Source of the DNA: Granulosicoccus sp.
Lineage (GTDB): Bacteria > Pseudomonadota > Gammaproteobacteria > Granulosicoccales > Granulosicoccaceae
Length of the DNA: 64,000 nt
Assembly (NCBI GenBank): GCA_020627685.1
Contig: JAHDGK010000009.1
Span: forward strand, 1-64,000
Reading direction: 5' to 3'
The notes beneath the pieces are model-generated. The model was given only the letters and a program-made list of their open reading frames with translations. It was not told the origin of the DNA and ran no database searches. Below are positions 18,605 through 27,761 of this stretch, piece after piece (within the stretch, counting starts at the first letter, position 1; the number at the start of each line of letters is the position of its first letter). The position numbers were made by a program, and so were the translations under genes.

Positions 18605-19891
18605 ATGAAACACATCGCTGTCGTAGGCGCTGGTATTACTGGCGTAACCACTTGCTACTCATTACTTAACCGCGGATATCAGGTAACGGTCTTTGATAAG
18701 AATCGTTATGCCGCAATGCAAACCTCGTTTGCAAATGGTGGACAACTGTCTGCTTCAAATGCAGAAGTCTGGACTCAAGCATCCACAATCTTAAAAGGCA
18801 TCAAATGGATGCTAAAGAAGGATGCGCCTCTGCTTGTAAACCCCAAACCTGATTGGCACAAGTATTCCTGGATGGCTGAGTTCATCAGCAACATTCCTCA
18901 CTATGAGTCGAATACCGTCGAATCGGCACGACTGGCAATTGCTGCGCGCGAGCACCTGTTTTCATGGGCTGAAAAAGAATCCATCGATTTCAATCATGAG
19001 ATGCGCGGCATTCTGCACATGTATCAAGATAAGCAGGGCTTTGATCATGCCACTCGAGTGAATGCCATGCTGGCTAAAGGCGGGCTGGAACGCTCAGCGG
19101 TAACCGTTGAAGAAATGAAGTCCATTGAGCCTGCGTTAAACGGCGATTTGTACGGAGGCTACTACACGCCTAGCGATTCAACGGGCGACATCCATAAATT
19201 CACACGCGGTCTTGCACAAGCGTGTGTGCGTCTGGGCGCTAACTTTATTTATGACTCGATCGTTGAAAAACTGCATCATGACGGGCAGGGTGTGCGAGCT
19301 GATTTCACGCAAGGCGGAAGTGCTAATTCTGAAGTCTCAACGTTTGATGGCGTTGTGGTGTGCGCAGGCATAGAGAGTCGTAAGCTTGCCGCTCAGTTGG
19401 GTGACCGTGTGAATATTTATCCAGTCAAAGGCTATTCAATCACTGTGGCTCTCCCCGATGAGGAAAGTCAGACAGCTGCACCTTGGGTAAGCTTGCTCGA
19501 TGATGACGCCAAAGTCGTGACCAGTCGTTTAGGCGATGATCGATTCCGAATCGCTGGTACGGCCGAATTCAACGGGGTCAACTATGACATCAGAGATGAT
19601 CGAATAAAGCCGTTAATACAGTGGTGCCGCCAATATTTTCCAGCGGTTGATACCGAGCATGTGGTTCCATGGGCGGGTCTTCGTCCCATGATGCCAAACA
19701 TGATGCCTCGGGTCGGAGCAGGTAAGTTGCCGGGGGTTTACTACAACACAGGTCATGGACACTTGGGCTGGACCTTATCGGCCGCTACGGCTGAAATGCT
19801 CGGTGACGTTGTGGCTCAAAGTATGGTTGCCGATTCTGGTAACGGCACGGCTAGCACTACCGGTGCAGCGACTGTGCGAAAAGCAGGTTAA
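18605..19891 (+). CDS. DadA-like FAD-dependent D-amino acid/glycine dehydrogenase
   Basis: A 428-residue flavoenzyme of the DAO superfamily. The N-terminal HIAVVGAGITGVTTCYSLLNRGYQVTVFDK is the FAD-binding GxGxxG fold with an acidic residue at the end of strand 2. QTSFANGGQLSASNAEVW, PVKGYSITV and GHGHLGWTLSAATAEMLGD near the C-terminus match DadA (small subunit of D-amino acid dehydrogenase, about 432 residues). Such enzymes oxidise D-amino acids or glycine to 2-oxo acids and pass electrons to the quinone pool. ATG 18605 is used because the conserved sequence starts right there; an in-frame GTG at 18566 is less likely. A glycine riboswitch upstream suggests glycine or a glycine-linked amino acid as substrate (inference). 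Confidence 0.88.
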   Translation: MKHIAVVGAGITGVTTCYSLLNRGYQVTVFDKNRYAAMQTSFANGGQLSASNAEVWTQASTILKGIKWMLKKDAPLLVNPKPDWHKYSWMAEFISNIPHYESNTVESARLAIAAREHLFSWAEKESIDFNHEMRGILHMYQDKQGFDHATRVNAMLAKGGLERSAVTVEEMKSIEPALNGDLYGGYYTPSDSTGDIHKFTRGLAQACVRLGANFIYDSIVEKLHHDGQGVRADFTQGGSANSEVSTFDGVVVCAGIESRKLAAQLGDRVNIYPVKGYSITVALPDEESQTAAPWVSLLDDDAKVVTSRLGDDRFRIAGTAEFNGVNYDIRDDRIKPLIQWCRQYFPAVDTEHVVPWAGLRPMMPNMMPRVGAGKLPGVYYNTGHGHLGWTLSAATAEMLGDVVAQSMVADSGNGTASTTGAATVRKAG

Positions 19892-19905
19892 GCCTTACGT
19901 TCATT

Positions 19906-19970
19906 ATGGGCGCTGGTAAGCTATAGCGGAATTCATCGCATCGTTCCGTCGACATCATGCCAGCGCCCAT
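19906..19970 (+). promoter_or_regulatory. Long-range inverted repeat covering the racemase start codon
   Basis: ATGGGCGCTGG (19906-19916) is perfectly complementary to CCAGCGCCCAT (19960-19970). A further G-U and A-U pair extends the stem to 13 bp over a loop of about 39 bases. The ATG of the following gene (19957-19959) is at the edge of the 3' arm. The structure could hide the start site, or it could end the dadA transcript; no T-run follows. Confidence 0.5.
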
Positions 19971-21039
19971 TGTTGAGAGTCTGTCTGTACAAACTGTTTT
20001 AGTCCCTATCAACCCACCACACCGCACGGCAAGTGGCCTGGTTGAAAAGTCCCCACTCGTTCTAATTGACTTACATTGCTCCGGTGGACTGACCGGGCAT
20101 GCGATTGTTTTCACGTACACCCCTGCAGCGCTTAAGGCGACCGCTGAGTTGGTGCTCGGTTTACAAGCGTTGATTGTCGGGCAATCGCTTGCGCCCAGAG
20201 CGATAAACGATTTCCTACAAGCAAAGACACGGTTGATTGGGTCTCAAGGCATGGTCGGTACGGTGATTGCCGGAATCGATATGGCTGCCTGGGATGCCTT
20301 GGCCCGTTTTCAGGAAACATCTGTTTGTGGATTGCTAGGTGGCCGACCGGTCGCCGTGCCCGCCTACGCCGGAACGGGCTACGATGGTGAGCTTGAAACT
20401 GCACGGCAAGCTGAAGCCTGGGTCAAAAAAGGCTACAAGGGTGTCAAAGCGAAAATCGGATACCCCACGGCTGCTGAAGATTTAGCGGTAATTAAGGCCA
20501 TGCGTTCAGCCGTTGGTCCCGATGTCGAGCTGATGGTTGACTACAACCAGTCACTGCAAGCTGTCGATGCGATCAGGCGTTTGCAGCAATTGGATGACGA
20601 GGGCTTGCTGTGGATTGAAGAACCGGTCCTGGCCCATGACTACGTCAACACAGCGCGTATTAAGGATGCATTGAAAACGCCGGTTCAAAGCGGGGAAAAC
20701 TGGTGGGGGCCGGCGGACATGCAGTTGGCTCTTACAGCCGACGCCTCCGATTTTGTCATGCCGGATGTTATGAAAATAGGCGGTGTTACGGGTTGGATGA
20801 AAGCCGTCGATTTAGCGGCAGCCGCCGGTAAGCAAGTTTCCAGTCATCTTTGGCCGGAACTGAGCGCGCAGTTACTGGCCGTTGGATCCACATCGCACCA
20901 ATTGGAATACGTTGACTGGTGGGCAGAGATTCTTGAAGAGCCGTTACGGGTTGAAAACGGAGTCACTGTTCTGCCAGAGGATCTTCAGGGCAGTGGTATG
21001 ACGTGGAATTCTGACAAGGTAGATCAGTATCGGGTGTAA
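19957..21039 (+). CDS. Mandelate racemase-like enolase-superfamily enzyme
   Basis: A 360-residue enolase-superfamily protein. All residues known to act in Pseudomonas putida mandelate racemase are present at the same numbers: K164 and K166 (KAKIGYP), metal ligands D195 (VDYNQS, with N197), E221 (IEEP) and E247 (GENW), the D270-H297 dyad (PDVMKIGGVTGW, SSHLWPE) and E317. This supports 1,1-proton transfer chemistry on a 2-hydroxy acid-like substrate. Length is also almost identical (359). No mandelate dehydrogenase or benzoylformate decarboxylase is nearby, so the true substrate may differ. It follows the DadA-like gene by 65 bases and may share its riboswitch-controlled transcript. Confidence 0.85.
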   Translation: MPAPIVESLSVQTVLVPINPPHRTASGLVEKSPLVLIDLHCSGGLTGHAIVFTYTPAALKATAELVLGLQALIVGQSLAPRAINDFLQAKTRLIGSQGMVGTVIAGIDMAAWDALARFQETSVCGLLGGRPVAVPAYAGTGYDGELETARQAEAWVKKGYKGVKAKIGYPTAAEDLAVIKAMRSAVGPDVELMVDYNQSLQAVDAIRRLQQLDDEGLLWIEEPVLAHDYVNTARIKDALKTPVQSGENWWGPADMQLALTADASDFVMPDVMKIGGVTGWMKAVDLAAAAGKQVSSHLWPELSAQLLAVGSTSHQLEYVDWWAEILEEPLRVENGVTVLPEDLQGSGMTWNSDKVDQYRV

Positions 21040-21043
21040 GCCA

Positions 21044-22237
21044 CTACTGATATTGCTTTACAGGTATTGCCCAAACCGGTGCAGCCGGGTTTTCAGAGGT
21101 AATGAATACGGCCCGGCCCGGGGCAAGTGCCAAGGCCTCGGCTTGTCCAAGCTGATGAAAGTGTATTCGCTTTCCAGATGCTTGAAATGCCTGCGCCCAG
21201 GATTGTTCTGGTAGACGCTGATAGCGAAGCACCTGACGGTAGCTAAGCAGGTAGGCTGTGCGTCCGTTGGGGTCTATATCCAACGCAGTTGGATGATTCA
21301 AATCAACACCGACAAAAGAAGCTGCCAACTTCGCCTCCAAACTTGGACTCACTGGCGGTAACGTTGTTAGAAAACGTGCAGTCAGAATGTTTGACGGTTG
21401 GGTGGTCGGTATATCCAGGCTGTATAAGCGGCTGGGTTGTGTCCCTGAGGCGGCGATAGGCTCTTTGCTAATCAGATAAAGTGTTTTGTCATGAACCGCA
21501 AATGCTTCCACGTTGCGTGGTCCGTCTTCATAGACAAACGATAGGCTCATGTGTGGTTTTAACGATTGAGTGGCTGCACTTCCGGGAACGGGCTCGCGAA
21601 TGAAATACAGCGTGTTGGTTTTATGAACGTTGAGATTGTCTCCGGTGTCACCGATAACAACATAATGTGTACCGTCCAGCGTGATGCTTGCCAGGTCTTC
21701 CCAATCCCGGTTTCTACCATCGATTTTCCATTCCCCGAGGTCTTTGCCCGATTCGCTGATAGCGTAGAGTTTTGCCGCGTTGCCACTGTCGTTTATGGCG
21801 TAGATGACACCCGGCCAGTCTTTTGAAGCACTGAAACCGCTGATCTCTGTCAGGGCACTGTTTTGTAAATTCCCGGTTTTCTGAATTGACTTGATATCGA
21901 GAACCGGAGGCAGGGCCGGTCTTATAGGGTTGTTCGCTGGAGCAGTTGGCTTCGATGTATTGGGTGGCGGGATACTGGGCGCAGTTTCGGTTGGTACTTT
22001 GATCTTTTCTTTGGCAGGTTCGACCACCAGGGGCTCGCTTGTGGTGGTTTTTTCCGGTGTGCTTTGTGTGAGTTGCACATCCGCCGATTCTTTGGGTTCA
22101 GGCGACAGGCTGGTGTCAGGAACTTGCAGTGTGACCGGTGGCAGTGGTGCAGGATCAGGTTTTGCGGTTGTACACCCGTTGAGCGTGGCGAAAGCAACAC
22201 TGCCGATAAGGAGGCTTAGCCAGAAATTAGATGTCAT
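21044..22237 (-). CDS. Lipoprotein with proline-rich linker and propeller-like domain
   Basis: A 397-residue predicted lipoprotein with lipobox LNGC (Cys22). Residues about 25-105 form a Pro/Thr/Ser/Glu-rich linker. The C-terminal part contains GVIYAINDSGNAAKLYAISESGK, NRDWEDLASI and YVVIGDTGDNLNVHKTNTLYFIREP, phrases like those of phytase-like or NHL/WD-type beta-propellers found in secreted proteins of unknown role. Its start overlaps the darP stop by 11 bases, so it is probably co-transcribed with darP. It is convergent with the racemase gene (4-base gap). Function not known. Confidence 0.6.
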   Translation of the reverse strand: MTSNFWLSLLIGSVAFATLNGCTTAKPDPAPLPPVTLQVPDTSLSPEPKESADVQLTQSTPEKTTTSEPLVVEPAKEKIKVPTETAPSIPPPNTSKPTAPANNPIRPALPPVLDIKSIQKTGNLQNSALTEISGFSASKDWPGVIYAINDSGNAAKLYAISESGKDLGEWKIDGRNRDWEDLASITLDGTHYVVIGDTGDNLNVHKTNTLYFIREPVPGSAATQSLKPHMSLSFVYEDGPRNVEAFAVHDKTLYLISKEPIAASGTQPSRLYSLDIPTTQPSNILTARFLTTLPPVSPSLEAKLAASFVGVDLNHPTALDIDPNGRTAYLLSYRQVLRYQRLPEQSWAQAFQASGKRIHFHQLGQAEALALAPGRAVFITSENPAAPVWAIPVKQYQ

Positions 22238-22793
22238 CAGGCTCTGCTAAGACCACGTCGCGGATGGATTTGAACAGTTGTCTGGCTGCTGCTGGTGGCT
22301 TGTCAATTTTACGCTCTGCGAGAGCTTGTCGTTGCAGGTGCCGAAAATGTTGCCGATCAGCATCAACATACTCGCTAAGAAATGCGGTAAGTGCTTGTTT
22401 TTCCGATTCTCCAGCAACATCGCCTAGCAGCCGGTCTCGCCAGTTTTCAACAAGATGATGGCTTTTCGTATTCGCACGCGCCGCCTGGCGCAGCTTCTCC
22501 AACGCCGCATCAACCGGCTCGACATCAATTTGGCGCATTTTTTTGGCTAGAAACCCAAGTTGTCGTTTTCTTGCCCCATGCGCTTTCAGGCGGTTTAATT
22601 CCTTGATGGCAGCGAGTACATCATCAGGCAGGGGGATGGTCGCCAGCTCGCTGGCCCCGAGCTCCGCTAGCCTGGATCCGAGGTCACGAATCGCATCAGC
22701 ATCACGTTTGCGCTGGCTTTTGCTGATTTCATCCTCGTCAAAAGGCGCATTTTCATCTGGGTTGGTTGAACTTTCGGACATCTCATCTATCAT
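22227..22793 (-). CDS. darP: DarP/YjgA ribosome-associated protein (DUF615)
   Basis: A 188-residue basic-acidic helical protein. ISKSQRKRDADAIRDLGSRLAEL, IPLPDDVLAAIKELNRLKAHGARKRQLGFLAKKMR and the C-terminal HFRHLQRQALAERK with ARQLFKSIRDVV define DUF615 (YjgA, DarP). The E. coli protein associates with late 50S precursors and helps their maturation. Length is close to the family norm (about 180). ATG 22793 is used; ATG 22781 (MSESS) is also possible. It is followed with overlap by the lipoprotein gene. Confidence 0.9.
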   Translation of the reverse strand: MIDEMSESSTNPDENAPFDEDEISKSQRKRDADAIRDLGSRLAELGASELATIPLPDDVLAAIKELNRLKAHGARKRQLGFLAKKMRQIDVEPVDAALEKLRQAARANTKSHHLVENWRDRLLGDVAGESEKQALTAFLSEYVDADRQHFRHLQRQALAERKIDKPPAAARQLFKSIRDVVLAEPDDI

Positions 22794-22949
22794 TTAATTA
22801 AGGGCAGTTACGTCAAAAGTGTTATTTACGGGCTGTGTGACAATTGTCCACAATAGTTACACTCAATCCGTTGTTTTTTCGCGACAATCACTGTCTAATG
22901 TTGTAATTAGATCTCATGGAGACCTGCCTGCAAAGGCAAACCGCACACA

Positions 22950-23789
22950 ATGGCACCTGTCGTACACAAGTTGGTGATCATAGCCCCTTTATTAGCGGCA
23001 AGTGCGACTGTGTGGGCGTCTGATACTCAAAATCCATTCGGTTTTAACACGGCAGAAATCGAATCGATTCAGTTCACTCGCTCCAAGCAGGGTTCTCTCA
23101 GTCTTCAAGCTGAAGACGCAGACTCTCGCATCGACCGACCGACAACCGGCTTGTCTCGACAAACAGAATTCTCGTTTAAATTAAAACCCAAGAAATCGTC
23201 CAGTACTGGATTAAGTAGTTACGGCCTCGGCTTGTTCAATGACAGCCGCATGGAAGTCAACAGCCGCACTTTGGGTTTTTCTGAAATCACACCAACCATA
23301 TCCGAACTGAATGAAGGTTTGGCCTACTCGGCAGGTTTGAAATTCGAACAGGAAGACGCTGAGATCGATGGCACTGCCTATGTCAGCTCAAGCCAGCTGG
23401 GTTTATCTTACGGCCGCTTGGGACGGCTGTGGTACGGTGGCATAGATGTAAACCTTGAGCAGTTTGCAAATGGGTTTTACGGCAGTGATCAACCCGACGT
23501 GCTATCCCTTGATGTGACCACCGGACGCCGACTTGGCTTTACTGGTCTGTCTACACACTCACCTCTCTGGCTATTGTCTGTTCAAGGTAACTTTGATATG
23601 GACAGTACCGATAGCAGCCGCACAGGAGATGGACGGGGAGACTGGTATTTAAATCCCAGCCTATTCTGGAAGCAGCCAGGCTTCACCTTTTCTGCACAAA
23701 TGCAGTTGCCTATTGAGTTCGAAACACTCAACGCAGATGGCGAACCTGACTATCGACTGCGTGCAGTTTTTGAAAAGCAGTTTAAGTAA
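22950..23789 (+). CDS. Exported beta-strand-rich protein of unknown function
   Basis: A 279-residue protein with a signal peptide (MAPVVHKLVIIAPLLAASATVWA). The mature part is rich in alternating polar/hydrophobic segments with aromatic belts (LGLSYGRLGRLWYGGIDVNLEQF, DWYLNPSLFWKQPGFTFSAQMQLPIEF) and ends in YRLRAVFEKQFK, consistent with an outer-membrane barrel. I do not recognise the family. It is divergent from darP; a 10-bp palindrome GACAATTGTC in the 156-base gap could be a regulatory site. Its role is open. Confidence 0.6.
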   Translation: MAPVVHKLVIIAPLLAASATVWASDTQNPFGFNTAEIESIQFTRSKQGSLSLQAEDADSRIDRPTTGLSRQTEFSFKLKPKKSSSTGLSSYGLGLFNDSRMEVNSRTLGFSEITPTISELNEGLAYSAGLKFEQEDAEIDGTAYVSSSQLGLSYGRLGRLWYGGIDVNLEQFANGFYGSDQPDVLSLDVTTGRRLGFTGLSTHSPLWLLSVQGNFDMDSTDSSRTGDGRGDWYLNPSLFWKQPGFTFSAQMQLPIEFETLNADGEPDYRLRAVFEKQFK

Positions 23790-23818
23790 GCTTATTTAGC
23801 TTTTCTTAAAGCCAAGTC

Positions 23819-24649
23819 CTAGTTGGTCTCAGGTGCGTCGCCGCCAATCTCGATATCGCTTTGCTCGTTTTTCAAACGTATCAGGCTGAGTCTGGCGACC
23901 AGCTCACCGCGTTTGCGGTGTTCAATTTTAACCGGGAGGTAGTCCAGCGTCGGGGCAAACCAAGTGGTTGTTTCGCGACTGCCACCGCTGGCGTTTCTGT
24001 TCATCACTTTGATGGTTTCAATATCGCCCAGCGGAGTTTTAAGGGACTCAGTGCCTGATTCAATGAACTCAACCGCCTTAATGCGTCCCGTGTCGAATAT
24101 GGGGAGCTCGGTTTGTTCAAAATCATGTCGCAGAGCGTTCATGATCAGTAAGGTGACGGTGAGTCTGTCTAGAACCGGGTCAGTGAATGTGTCTTTAACT
24201 TCATTTCCTCGGTACACGTGGTTGATGTACTTTTCGTCCCAATCGAAAGTTGCGTCAACTGCCCGTCTACGTTCTTTGTCCTGCCTGAACTGATACGTTT
24301 GAGGCTGGAGGAGTAATTCGTCGTCAGACTCAACGGTACGAAAGGTACTCACTTCCGAAATGTTGCCTTTGCCGGCGAGTTTAAAAACGCCGCGAGGTTT
24401 TGTTGTCAGACTGTAACGCCAGGTGTCGTCATTTTTTTCAAGCAACAAACTGGCGGTGCCAGCTGTAATCAAATTGTTTCCCACCTCGAATACCACTTCG
24501 AAGGGAGAGAGGTCGCCGGGTTTGAGAGTCTGTGCCGCTAGCGGTGTACAGGAGAGTGCCAGTAATGCAAAGCCTGCACACGCGCGAGCGACGTGTTTTC
24601 TGCCATCGAGGCTATGTGTCAGGGAAGACAGCAAAGACGAGCTCGTCAT
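23819..24649 (-). CDS. DUF3108 exported protein
   Basis: A 276-residue protein with a signal peptide (hydrophobic CAGFALLALSCTPLAA, cut before QTLKPGD). The mature part has GDLSPFEVVFEVGNNLITAGTASLLLEKNDDTWRYSLTTKPRGVFKLAGKG-like beta strands and ETTTWFAPTLDYLPVKIEHRKRGELVARLSLI, the usual pattern of the DUF3108 family of periplasmic proteins of unknown function. DUF3108 genes commonly follow purM-purN in Gammaproteobacteria, as here (123 bases after purN). Precise function unknown. Confidence 0.85.
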   Translation of the reverse strand: MTSSSLLSSLTHSLDGRKHVARACAGFALLALSCTPLAAQTLKPGDLSPFEVVFEVGNNLITAGTASLLLEKNDDTWRYSLTTKPRGVFKLAGKGNISEVSTFRTVESDDELLLQPQTYQFRQDKERRRAVDATFDWDEKYINHVYRGNEVKDTFTDPVLDRLTVTLLIMNALRHDFEQTELPIFDTGRIKAVEFIESGTESLKTPLGDIETIKVMNRNASGGSRETTTWFAPTLDYLPVKIEHRKRGELVARLSLIRLKNEQSDIEIGGDAPETN

Positions 24650-24772
24650 GTCACAGTTCCTTTTAGTGTTATTAGCAGAATAGTTGATCAGCAGCTAATC
24701 GCTATCTTCACAGTAACATTGACTGAGAACCTAAGACCCCTGTGTCTTGTTACGTTACGTGAACTTCACGTT

Positions 24773-25384
24773 TTAGCGGCCCGCAGAGTCACGGCTGAGA
24801 CAGATCTTAAGCGCATCAATAAATAACTGATGCTCCTTGGCCAAAACTCGCTTACCCAGTGTCTCTGCTGTGTCATCGTTCAATACAGGCACTCGAACCT
24901 GTGCGATAACCGGGCCAGCATCGAGTTCAGGAGTCACAATGTGTACGCTTGCGCCCGCTTCAGTGTCACCCGATTCGATGGCTTTTTTGTGGGTATCCAA
25001 GCCGGGGTGCTTCGGCAGCAAGGAGGGGTGGATGTTGAGTATTTTCCCTTCCCATTGGTTGACAAATTCAGGGGTTAAAATTCTCATAAAACCAGCCAAT
25101 ACGATCCAGCGAGGTTGCGCCTTACAGAGCCGATCGTGCAGTGCCTGATCAAATAGCTGTCGACTGGCGTATGCCTTGTGATCAATAACGTCGGTCGTCA
25201 GCCCCTTGTCTTGTGCGTGCTCCAACCCTTTGGCATCCGGCCGGTTACTTATCACCAATGCTATGTGGGCAGGCAGTTCACCGCGCTCGCAGGCATCAGC
25301 GATGGCCATCATATTTGAACCGCGCCCGGAAATGAGCACGGCCAATGAGGGAAGCGGTGATGATTCGGCGTTAGTCTCCACCAT
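24773..25384 (-). CDS. purN: Phosphoribosylglycinamide formyltransferase 1
   Basis: PurN transfers a formyl group from 10-formyltetrahydrofolate to GAR, the third step of purine synthesis. The 203 residues show [18 protein letters not shown] at the N-terminus, [30 protein letters not shown] with the catalytic Asn-His motif, and [19 protein letters not shown]. It overlaps purM by 14 bases on the same strand, so the two are coupled. A 15-bp palindrome (24757-24771) lies right at its 3' end and may help termination. Confidence 0.95.
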   Translation of the reverse strand: MVETNAESSPLPSLAVLISGRGSNMMAIADACERGELPAHIALVISNRPDAKGLEHAQDKGLTTDVIDHKAYASRQLFDQALHDRLCKAQPRWIVLAGFMRILTPEFVNQWEGKILNIHPSLLPKHPGLDTHKKAIESGDTEAGASVHIVTPELDAGPVIAQVRVPVLNDDTAETLGKRVLAKEHQLFIDALKICLSRDSAGR

Positions 25385-26438
25385 GATATTGGACCACGGC
25401 GTCGCCTTCTGCTGCTGTGATTGAGCCGATTATCCAAGCCTCTTCTGAGGCGCTTTTAAGGCTACTAACAACCGCTTCTGCGTCACCCGCATTAACAACG
25501 AGCACCATGCCCACACCACAGTTGAAGGTTTTCAACATTTCATCGGTGCTAATGTTCCCGTTGTTTTGTAACCACTCGAATATTGGAGGCAAAGTCCAAC
25601 TGCTACGATCGATACTCGCGACGGTATTCTCCGGGAGGACTCTGGGAATGTTCTCGGTCAAACCGCCGCCTGTGATATGCGCGATGGCGTTGACTTGATG
25701 CGCAGCCAAGATAGTCGCAATGGTTTTGGCGTAAATTTTCGTCGGTGCTAACAGTGCCTGTCCCAGTGTTTGTCCTGCTGGCAGTGTTGCCGGTGCATCA
25801 TTTAGCGAGTGACCTTCAACGACTTTTCTGATCAGAGAGTATCCGTTTGAATGGGGGCCCGACGAGCCAATGGCTATAAGGGTATTGCCGGCTGCAACTG
25901 CAGAGCCATCAATAATGCTCGATTTCTCGACGACACCTACGGCAAAGCCTGCGAGGTCGTAGTCGTCTTGAGCGTAGATCCCCGGCATCTCAGCGGTTTC
26001 GCCCCCTAAAAGCGCGGCTCCGGACTGAACGCATCCTTCTGCTATTCCGCTGATGATGTCCTGCGCCTGTGACACGTCAAGTTTTCCGGTTGCAAGGTAG
26101 TCAAGAAACCACAGTGGTTCTGCGCCGCAAACGATGATGTCATTGACGCACATCGCGACAAGATCAATACCGATGGTGTCGTGGATGCCCAGTTCGATCG
26201 CCAGTCGTAATTTTGTGCCTACGCCGTCTGCACCCGACACCATAACCGGCTGCTGGTATCGGTCTACCGGTAACTCGAACATGCCCCCGAAGCCGCCAAT
26301 ACCGCCCAGGACGCCCTGACGCAGGGTTCTGGCCACCATGGGTTTGATTTTTTGGACGAGTTCGTTGCCAGCATCGATATCAACGCCTGCATCAGCATAA
26401 GTAAGTTCTGTGACGCCGCTGTTGTGTTTATTATTCAT
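25371..26438 (-). CDS. purM: Phosphoribosylformylglycinamidine cyclo-ligase (AIR synthetase)
   Basis: PurM closes the imidazole ring using ATP (step five of purine synthesis). The 355-residue protein starts with [22 protein letters not shown] and contains [62 protein letters not shown] and [16 protein letters not shown], all PurM signatures. Length matches E. coli PurM (345). It is the first gene of the purM-purN unit, divergent from the DUF2066 gene. No PurR-like operator was recognised in the short upstream gap. Confidence 0.96.
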   Translation of the reverse strand: MNNKHNSGVTELTYADAGVDIDAGNELVQKIKPMVARTLRQGVLGGIGGFGGMFELPVDRYQQPVMVSGADGVGTKLRLAIELGIHDTIGIDLVAMCVNDIIVCGAEPLWFLDYLATGKLDVSQAQDIISGIAEGCVQSGAALLGGETAEMPGIYAQDDYDLAGFAVGVVEKSSIIDGSAVAAGNTLIAIGSSGPHSNGYSLIRKVVEGHSLNDAPATLPAGQTLGQALLAPTKIYAKTIATILAAHQVNAIAHITGGGLTENIPRVLPENTVASIDRSSWTLPPIFEWLQNNGNISTDEMLKTFNCGVGMVLVVNAGDAEAVVSSLKSASEEAWIIGSITAAEGDAVVQYHGGD

Positions 26439-26571
26439 GGTCGTAAGGTGAGGAAAAGCACACCGGGAAGAAAGCTTGGAAGGCCATCAATGATACGCTT
26501 AAAGGATTGGTGATGTTTAAAGGTTGCGCACTCGAGCGATCAAGATGAATCAGAAAAACGGTAGGGAGCAA

Positions 26572-27747
26572 ATGAGAGCTCATTCAAGGCGGTTACAGTG
26601 GCTGGGGCTTTGCCTCGCGCTGGCAGGCATTGTGTCTTCTGTCATGACGCCTGTGCATGCCCAATCCGATGCCTACAGCGTTGAGGTGGCAGTAGCAAAT
26701 CGCAGTGCCTCTGAGCAGCAGGCTGCTTATCTGGCAGCCATTCGTCGGGTCCTGCTTAACAATAGTGGCGACAAAACGTTGCTGAATCGGGACAAAATTC
26801 GCGAAGCGCTGCGAGACGCTGAACAATATGTCACAGGTTTTACTTACCGTACGCCCTTACCCGGAACGGTCATCTCCAGCGATATTCCAATCACTCAGTT
26901 GGTGCGGGATACAGGGGAAGCCACTCAACTCATGATGGTCACGTTCGACCGGGCGCTGATTCGGGAACTGATCGATACATCGTCCGGCACCAATCAGGAA
27001 CAGAGAGCGCCGGTTGCGGTGGCACGACAGAATAATTCTGCTTTGGTTTGGTTACTGATTCAGGATACGGGCAGAGATATTCTTATCAGCGATCCGGAAG
27101 CGGTAAACGTGCAGGCACGGGCCCGAGAGTTGGCGGGTGCGATGGGCGTGTCATTGGTTTTCCCCGTGGGTGATGCTGCGGATCAGCAGGCAGTGTCGGT
27201 TAATGACTTGCTGCAAATGAACGTTGAAAGTGTGCAATTGGCGTCGGAACGCTACGAACAGAGAACCATCTTGCTCGGTGGTTTGCGCCGAGATGACAAC
27301 CGAGGTTCTCGTGGTTGGATCGGCCAATGGATAAAAATTGAGGGTGACCAGCAGTCTCAGGCAGATTTTAATTCGTCCACGCTCGACGAAGCCCTGCAGG
27401 AAGGAATGTCGGTATTGGTAGAGAACGGGGCAGCTGACAGTGCCTATCGCTACGGTGGCCCGGCTGCCGCCGACACGGAAGGTCTTGTCTGGGTTGGCTC
27501 TGTGCGCTCACTGGACGACTACGCCTCTGTCATCAATTTCCTGGAGGCAGTGCCTAATGTGGGCACGGTATATCCCAAAGAGGTGGGTGACACGACAATG
27601 GTCTTTGCCGTTCTGCCGCGTAGCGCGTTGAGAGACATCGAGATTGCCAGCGAATCTCAGAATTGGATCAGACGCACAGCACCGACATTAGGCTCAGCCA
27701 GCGGATTGGGTGCCAGTGCCGACCTGTCATTGGAATTGGGTCAATAG
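26572..27747 (+). CDS. DUF2066 exported protein
   Basis: A protein of about 390 residues with a signal peptide (LQWLGLCLALAGIVSSVMTPVHAQ). The mature N-terminus YSVEVAVANRSASEQQAAYLAAIRRVLLNNSGD resembles the DUF2066 family, which sits between purM and hda in Pseudomonas and relatives, as here. ATG 26572 is preferred because AGGGAG lies just upstream and the signal peptide starts there; ATG 26545 or TTG 26524 would lengthen it. No enzymatic motif is visible. It ends 14 bases before hda, so they may form an operon. Confidence 0.8.
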   Translation: MRAHSRRLQWLGLCLALAGIVSSVMTPVHAQSDAYSVEVAVANRSASEQQAAYLAAIRRVLLNNSGDKTLLNRDKIREALRDAEQYVTGFTYRTPLPGTVISSDIPITQLVRDTGEATQLMMVTFDRALIRELIDTSSGTNQEQRAPVAVARQNNSALVWLLIQDTGRDILISDPEAVNVQARARELAGAMGVSLVFPVGDAADQQAVSVNDLLQMNVESVQLASERYEQRTILLGGLRRDDNRGSRGWIGQWIKIEGDQQSQADFNSSTLDEALQEGMSVLVENGAADSAYRYGGPAAADTEGLVWVGSVRSLDDYASVINFLEAVPNVGTVYPKEVGDTTMVFAVLPRSALRDIEIASESQNWIRRTAPTLGSASGLGASADLSLELGQ

Positions 27748-27761
27748 GTTTATCGGGCGCA

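Noticed and set aside
21891-22250. 119-codon plus-strand frame rich in Gly/Ser/Val
   Set aside because: It is the antisense of the proline-rich linker of the lipoprotein; the open frame follows from the repetitive codons.
24757-24771. 15-bp palindrome ACGTGAACTTCACGT as a regulator operator
   Set aside because: It touches the purN stop codon and lies between genes on the same strand; it may just be part of a 3' end. No second copy or matching regulator was seen.
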